Assembly: GCA_900215285.1 (NCBI GenBank)
Contig: OCMG01000004.1
Coordinates: 1,596,001 to 1,660,000, forward strand
DNA: 64,000 bases
Source: Ensifer adhaerens
Lineage (GTDB): Bacteria > Pseudomonadota > Alphaproteobacteria > Rhizobiales > Rhizobiaceae
Reading direction: 5' to 3'
Shown here: positions 60,207 to 64,000 of the stretch, one piece after another
How the letters are laid out: each line of letters starts with the position of its first letter
How positions within the stretch are numbered: the stretch's first letter is position 1
The notes under the pieces: model-generated
Database searches by the model: none
What the model saw: the letters and a program-made list of their open reading frames with translations, nothing else
What the model was told of the DNA's origin: nothing
Made by a program: the position numbers and the translations under genes

Positions 60207-61211
60207 TCAGCCGGCAATGTTTTCCGCCGCCTCGTCCTTGTCGCCATCCTCCTCGATGAGGCGGACGGGTTCCGCGAACCCGCCCGGGATGAAAGCGAGG
60301 AGGGCGGCGATGGCCTGCGCGCGATATTTCTCGGCCTCCTGAAAGACCTCGTGTTCCGATCCATTGATCGGGATCAGCTTGCCGGCGCGGAAGTAGCGCG
60401 ACATCCGCTCGATCTCCGGATAGGAGGCGACGCGGTCGGCCGTGGGCCCGAGGATCAGGGTCGGAACGGTGATGGATTGCAGATAGGTCGGTGAGACGAC
60501 CTTGCGGCCGGCCTTGAGGCATTCATGCACCCAGCGCCAGGTTGGCGGACCGAGAGACAGTTCCGGATGCGCCCCGAGGATCGCCTGGTTACGGGCAAAG
60601 CGCTTCGGATCCGACGTCAGCGCATTGCCTTCAAAGGCGGAGTAATCCTTGTCCCCGCGCGAGGCGCGGCCGCCCAGACCGATCGCGCACATGAGGCGGG
60701 CGACGAAGCGCACAAGAGCGGGCGGAGGGCTCATGGCGGCAAGGCCGAGGAATGGGGCGGAGACGACGATCCGCTCGACGCGGTTGGCAAGCCGCCGGGC
60801 GCTGGCCAGCGCGATCAGGCCGCCGGTCGAATGGGCGACCAGGAAGAAGGGCAGTTTCGCATCCGGCAGCACGATCTGCTCGAAGAAGGCGTCGAGGTCC
60901 TTCTGGTAATCGGCGAAGCGGCGGACATGGCCCAGCCGCTTGTTCTTCAATAGGCGGGGCGAGCCGCCCTGGCCGCGCAGATCGAAGGCGGCAACCCACA
61001 GGCCCGCATCGGTGATCTCCGTGATCGTTTCGGCATATTTTTCGATCGTCTCGCTGCGGCCCTGCAAGAGGACGACCGTGCCCTTGGGCGGTGAGGCCTT
61101 GCCCTTGAAAACCGCATAGCGCAGATCGAGCCCGTCATGGGTCTTGAACGTGCCGTCCATATGGATCGGAGGCAGCGGATTGTCGGGCGTCTCATAAAGC
61201 AATGCGGTCAC
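60207..61211 (-). CDS. Alpha/beta hydrolase (lysophospholipase-like)
   Basis: 334 residues with the alpha/beta hydrolase fold of the serine aminopeptidase S33/lysophospholipase group. The nucleophile is Ser in LVAHSTGGL (near 148), with the oxyanion region VLLQGRSE and the late His in NGSEHEVF. Substrate unknown; PldB-type esterases act on monoacylglycerols or lysophospholipids. It abuts hisN on the opposite strand. Confidence 0.87.
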   Translation of the reverse strand: MTALLYETPDNPLPPIHMDGTFKTHDGLDLRYAVFKGKASPPKGTVVLLQGRSETIEKYAETITEITDAGLWVAAFDLRGQGGSPRLLKNKRLGHVRRFADYQKDLDAFFEQIVLPDAKLPFFLVAHSTGGLIALASARRLANRVERIVVSAPFLGLAAMSPPPALVRFVARLMCAIGLGGRASRGDKDYSAFEGNALTSDPKRFARNQAILGAHPELSLGPPTWRWVHECLKAGRKVVSPTYLQSITVPTLILGPTADRVASYPEIERMSRYFRAGKLIPINGSEHEVFQEAEKYRAQAIAALLAFIPGGFAEPVRLIEEDGDKDEAAENIAG

Positions 61212-61247
61212 CGGATTCGCGATTTCGAGTGTTTCATGTCATCCCCT

Positions 61248-61275
61248 CTTGAAGCGCAAAAATCAATTCCCATCT
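61248..61275 (+). promoter_or_regulatory. RpoH (sigma-32 type) heat-shock promoter
   Basis: CTTGAA (61248-61253) and CCCATCT (61269-61275) with 15 nt between match the sigma-32 consensus CTTGAA-N(13-17)-CCCCATNT closely. The transcript would start near 61282, giving a leader of about 100 nt before hsp20. Confidence 0.75.
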
Positions 61276-61281
61276 GTTTCT

Positions 61282-61382
61282 TCGAAGATGCCAAACGGGT
61301 CTTCTTAAACCGTCTCCCGCCGCCTGAAACGGGGTGTGAGGCATTGAAAATATTGACTGACGTCGCTTCTCAGGAGGACATC
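61282..61382 (+). promoter_or_regulatory. ROSE-like RNA thermometer in the hsp20 leader
   Basis: The last hairpin before the start codon, GTCGCTTCTCAGGAGGAC (61362-61379), pairs GTC with GAC and CTTC with GGAG, leaving G61365 bulged opposite the anti-Shine-Dalgarno strand and hiding AGGAGG. A bulged G in this hairpin is the hallmark of ROSE elements, which open on heating to free the ribosome-binding site. The leader length (about 100 nt) and the small-heat-shock gene downstream agree. Confidence 0.7.
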
Positions 61383-61847
61383 ATGCGTCACATCGACTAC
61401 TCTCCCCTTTATCGCTCCACCGTCGGCTTCGACCGTCTTTTCAACATGCTTGACGGCGTCGGGCAGCCCGACCAGTCGCAAAGCTATCCGCCCTACAATA
61501 TCGAGCGGACGGGCGAGAACGCCTATCGCATCACCATGGCCGTTGCCGGCTTCGACGAAAGCGAACTTTCCATCGAAGCGCGCGAACATGCGCTGACCGT
61601 GAAGGGTGAAAAATCCGCGGAAACCGACAAGGATGTCGACTATCTCTATCGTGGCATTGCCAAGCGCGCCTTTGAGCGCCGCTTCCAGCTTGCCGATTAT
61701 GTCGAAGTGCGCGGCGCCTCGCTGAAGAACGGCCTGCTCCACATCGACCTCGTGCGCGAAATTCCCGAAACGATGAAGCCGCGCCGCATCGATATCGTCG
61801 CCTCCAGGAGCGAAGCTCCGAAGGCGATCGAAGGCCAGCTCAACTAA
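61383..61847 (+). CDS. Small heat-shock protein Hsp20 (IbpA type)
   Basis: 154 residues. The alpha-crystallin domain (about 35-130) includes the [14 protein letters not shown] segment, and the preceding [16 protein letters not shown] is typical of class A rhizobial small heat-shock proteins. The C-terminal IxI-like RRIDIV anchors oligomers. It is an ATP-independent holdase that binds unfolding proteins. The start at ATG 61383 lies 5 nt after AGGAGG. Expression should be doubly heat-controlled, by RpoH and by the ROSE leader. Confidence 0.93.
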   Translation: MRHIDYSPLYRSTVGFDRLFNMLDGVGQPDQSQSYPPYNIERTGENAYRITMAVAGFDESELSIEAREHALTVKGEKSAETDKDVDYLYRGIAKRAFERRFQLADYVEVRGASLKNGLLHIDLVREIPETMKPRRIDIVASRSEAPKAIEGQLN

Positions 61848-61890
61848 GCTGGCTTAATTCCAAACATACTCCTCCGGTTTGATTGGAAGA

Positions 61891-61919
61891 GACCTCCGGT
61901 TCCCTGCCGGGGGTCTTTT
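61891..61919 (+). terminator. Rho-independent terminator after hsp20
   Basis: GACC-CCGG (61891-61899) pairs with CCGG-GGTC (61907-61915) around a 7-nt loop with one internal mismatch, followed by TTTT. Confidence 0.75.
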
Positions 61920-61929
61920 CTTGTCTGCG

Positions 61930-62508
61930 TCAGGCCATGTGCGGCTTCGGTGCCGGTCTCGACAGGATCGCATCGAGAGAAATCGCCCCGCCGCCCTTCA
62001 GCGCCAGATAGACGAGCGGCACGCTCCAGAGCAGGCGCTGGTCAGAAATCAGGCTGTCGGGGAAGCGGTCGAAAAGCGCACCGATGGTTTGGGCGTCTGC
62101 CATGTGGCCGAAGATGTCGGTCAGCGTCTGGACGATAACGAAGCCGATCATCCCGACGGCGGCCACGCGGGTGAAGAGGCCGAGCACGACCAGCGTCGGC
62201 AGCAGCAATTCCATATAGGTGCCGAGCGGCACGATGATCTTCCACGGGAAGAACGGGAGCGCCGAGACATCGCCGCTCACCGCATCCATGGCTTGAGGCG
62301 CAATCTGGTAGAAGGCGCCGTCCTGGATCTGGAAGAAACCGGCAAGACCTTCGCCGACCTTGGTGCCAAAGGAGTTCAGGAAGTAGAAATAAAGCACAGC
62401 GAAAAAGACGAAACGGGCGAAGAGGCCAAGAAACCAGCCCTCCGTCAGCCTCTCGGCAAGGCCGAAGACGCCGTCGTGCAATTGCTTGATCTTCATCAGA
62501 AAATTCAT
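61930..62508 (-). CDS. DoxX-family membrane protein
   Basis: 192 residues with four to five membrane helices (for example LFARFVFFAVLYFYF near 29-43 and LELLLPTLVVLGLF near 100-113, read loosely). DoxX/MauE-like proteins with this length often end MNIO (DUF692) operons of the bufferin type. The ATG at 62508 is one base from the stop of the DUF2063 gene, so the genes are translationally coupled. The longer frame back to 62631 is not used. Its role in the operon is unknown. Confidence 0.85.
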   Translation of the reverse strand: MNFLMKIKQLHDGVFGLAERLTEGWFLGLFARFVFFAVLYFYFLNSFGTKVGEGLAGFFQIQDGAFYQIAPQAMDAVSGDVSALPFFPWKIIVPLGTYMELLLPTLVVLGLFTRVAAVGMIGFVIVQTLTDIFGHMADAQTIGALFDRFPDSLISDQRLLWSVPLVYLALKGGGAISLDAILSRPAPKPHMA

Positions 62509-62509
62509 G

Positions 62510-63292
62510 TCAGGAAACCTCCATCCCCTCAAAGAGAACCTTTGAAAATGCGCCTGCTTCGATGATCGCCGAAATTGCGGCGGGCAGGTTGAAATCCGGA
62601 TCGGCGGAAAGGGCTGCTCCCGCTGCCTCACCGAGCGTGCGGCCTTGGATCAGCAAGCCGACAAGGTCTGCGCCGCCCTTCGGCAGGTGCCGGATTTCCG
62701 GATCGTAGGCGGGGCGCGTGACGAGACCGTCTTCAGCAACGAACGGGTCGAGACCGTCCAGCGGCTCGCCTGCACGATCCCGAGCCATGATGGTGACGGC
62801 GGCGTGCTGACCGCGAAACAGCCGTGTCGCGGGATGGGCGACGAGGGTGAGGCCGGCGAGGTGTTCCGGCGCGATGCGCTGCAGGGTGGCCCCGTCGAGC
62901 GCTGCGGCATCTGCTGCATGGAAGCTGTCTAGCCACAGGCGTTCCAGCCGGGCGACATCGCCCAGAAAAGGGAGTTCGGCCGCCGGCTCGAACTCGTCGA
63001 GAAACGCCGGGAATGTCGCGCCATATTCGAAGAGCAGACGCGACGTCGGGGGATTGTCCTGTATGTAGAGCCTTGCCGTTGCTCGGAAGAAGTCCTCCCC
63101 GACCAGGTTCTGGATGGTCGGGAAGATTTCGACCAGCGCATTGACGAGGCTGACGGTCACATTGTTGCGATAGACACCAAAACGTCGTGCCGCCGGCTTG
63201 CCTTCGGGCGTGATCAGGCCATCGGGAACCGCACGCTCCGGATTGAGAAGCGCGGCAACGAAAGCATGCTGGGAGGGCGATGCGTCACCCAT
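62510..63292 (-). CDS. DUF2063 family protein (HvfC/BufC type)
   Basis: 260 residues. The N-terminal domain (about 8-100: [41 protein letters not shown]) is the DUF2063 fold, historically called a putative DNA-binding domain. In MNIO operons this protein is now understood as the partner that binds the peptide precursor and presents it to the DUF692 enzyme. It overlaps the upstream DUF692 gene by 8 nt. Confidence 0.88.
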   Translation of the reverse strand: MGDASPSQHAFVAALLNPERAVPDGLITPEGKPAARRFGVYRNNVTVSLVNALVEIFPTIQNLVGEDFFRATARLYIQDNPPTSRLLFEYGATFPAFLDEFEPAAELPFLGDVARLERLWLDSFHAADAAALDGATLQRIAPEHLAGLTLVAHPATRLFRGQHAAVTIMARDRAGEPLDGLDPFVAEDGLVTRPAYDPEIRHLPKGGADLVGLLIQGRTLGEAAGAALSADPDFNLPAAISAIIEAGAFSKVLFEGMEVS

Positions 63293-64000
63293 GGCGCGCG
63301 CCCATCAGATAGGTGGAAGCGTGTCGCGCAAGAATCGCGTCCGCAGCCTCAGCCTCGCGACGCAGAACCGGCCAGTCGGGAACGTCATTGTCCCATTCGA
63401 TCAATGTCGGCAGCGGGCCGGTCTGGCTGATGACGATGTCGTAGAGGCGCCAGACCTCATCGTCCACGGGCCGATCATGGGCGTCGATCAGCAGGCGCAT
63501 GCCATCCTCGTCCTCGTCCTCCGCATGCCCCGCCAGATGAATTTCCTCGACCAGATCGAGCGGGAAGTCGTGCAGATACATCAGCGGCTTGAAGCGGTTG
63601 TTGACGGACGAGACCAGCACATTGTTGACGTCGAGCAGCAGGCCGCAGCCAGTCCGGAGGGCGATCGCGCGGATGAAGTCCGTCTCGCTCATCGTGGAGC
63701 GCTCGAAGACCGCGTAGGTCGAGGGGTTCTCGAGCAGGATCTTCCGGCCCAGGACCGATTGCACCAGATCGATATGATCGCAGACGCGGCTTAGCGTTTC
63801 GTGGTCATAGGGGACCGGCAAGAGATCGTTGAAATAGCTGTCGTCATGGGTTGACCACGCCAGATGTTCGGACACCTGCTCCGGTTCGTAACGCTCCACG
63901 ACGGCCTTGAGCCGCGAAAGGTGCATGGCGTCGATCCCGTTCTCGGAACCGATCGATAGACCTACGCCATGCACGGAGAGCGGAAAATGCTCCCGCATGC
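63285..64000 (-). CDS. DUF692 multinuclear iron oxidative enzyme (BufB/HvfB type), partial
   Basis: The gene runs off the right edge; its 5' end and start codon are not certain (an ATG at 63998 lies in frame, but the family usually extends some 40 residues further). About 238 residues remain. Iron-binding residues typical of the family are visible: [47 protein letters not shown] and LIEWDND. MNIO enzymes modify cysteines in short peptides; bufferin peptides so made bind copper. A BufA-like precursor gene would be expected just beyond base 64000. Confidence 0.9.
   Translation of the reverse strand, partial: MREHFPLSVHGVGLSIGSENGIDAMHLSRLKAVVERYEPEQVSEHLAWSTHDDSYFNDLLPVPYDHETLSRVCDHIDLVQSVLGRKILLENPSTYAVFERSTMSETDFIRAIALRTGCGLLLDVNNVLVSSVNNRFKPLMYLHDFPLDLVEEIHLAGHAEDEDEDGMRLLIDAHDRPVDDEVWRLYDIVISQTGPLPTLIEWDNDVPDWPVLRREAEAADAILARHASTYLMGARHG

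Overview
The window is high-GC chromosomal DNA of an alphaproteobacterium, almost certainly from the Rhizobiaceae (Rhizobium/Agrobacterium/Ensifer group). Supporting markers are the glgP-glgB-glgC-glgA-pgm glycogen operon, the heterotetrameric sarcosine oxidase operon soxBDAG, a CpdR cell-cycle response regulator followed by an N-formylglutamate amidohydrolase gene and an mmgR-like small RNA, an aa3-type cytochrome oxidase subunit IV, and a heat-shock gene with a ROSE-like leader. All calls come from reading the sequence; no database search was run.

Layout. 1-2.9 kb: the 3' end of a DUF1989 gene, convergent with a methyl-accepting chemotaxis receptor. 3.1-9.8 kb: a tight three-gene operon of two transglutaminase-like proteins (one fused to a DUF2126 putative amidoligase) around a circularly permuted ATP-grasp/alpha-E protein, a poorly characterised peptide-bond-forming/cleaving system. 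10-11.2 kb: an orphan TadG/VWA protein. 11.4-23.6 kb: glycogen metabolism, with a higBA toxin-antitoxin pair and a DUF302 gene between pgm and glgX. 23.6-26.5 kb: a MaoC dehydratase, a LysR regulator, a small unknown protein and an orphan ParA. 26.4-31.5 kb: sarcosine oxidase on the minus strand. 31.9-34.1 kb: ribosomal protein S21, a TPR lipoprotein, cytochrome oxidase subunit IV and an A/T-richer orphan gene.

34.1-43 kb: an indolepyruvate ferredoxin oxidoreductase beside a TRAP transporter (small and large permeases on +, TakP-like binding protein on -), with a LysE exporter and a HAD phosphatase between. 43-50.6 kb: mixed metabolism and regulation (gamma-glutamyl hydrolase-like amidotransferase, Inh-like protein, 2-hydroxyacid dehydrogenase with LacI regulator, MarR, creatininase-family amidase, LysR, OpgC). 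50.8-56.6 kb: a His-rich CobW GTPase, a ParDE-like pair whose toxin carries a one-base frameshift, a WD40 protein, DUF2267, a PAS-GGDEF diguanylate cyclase, a glyoxalase-superfamily protein and a hemolysin III-type membrane protein.

56.8-64 kb: tRNA-Val(GAC), cpdR, N-formylglutamate amidohydrolase, an inverted-repeat element, a hairpin-rich stretch without a convincing gene, the mmgR-like sRNA, a HisN-type phosphatase, an alpha/beta hydrolase, Hsp20 behind an RpoH-type promoter and ROSE-like thermosensor, and the start of a DUF692 (MNIO)/DUF2063/DoxX operon of the bufferin type that runs off the right edge.

For follow-up the most rewarding items are the transglutaminase/amidoligase/ATP-grasp operon, the truncated MNIO operon, the frameshifted toxin, the DUF302 inverted repeat that includes the ribosome-binding site, and the structured gene-free region before mmgR.
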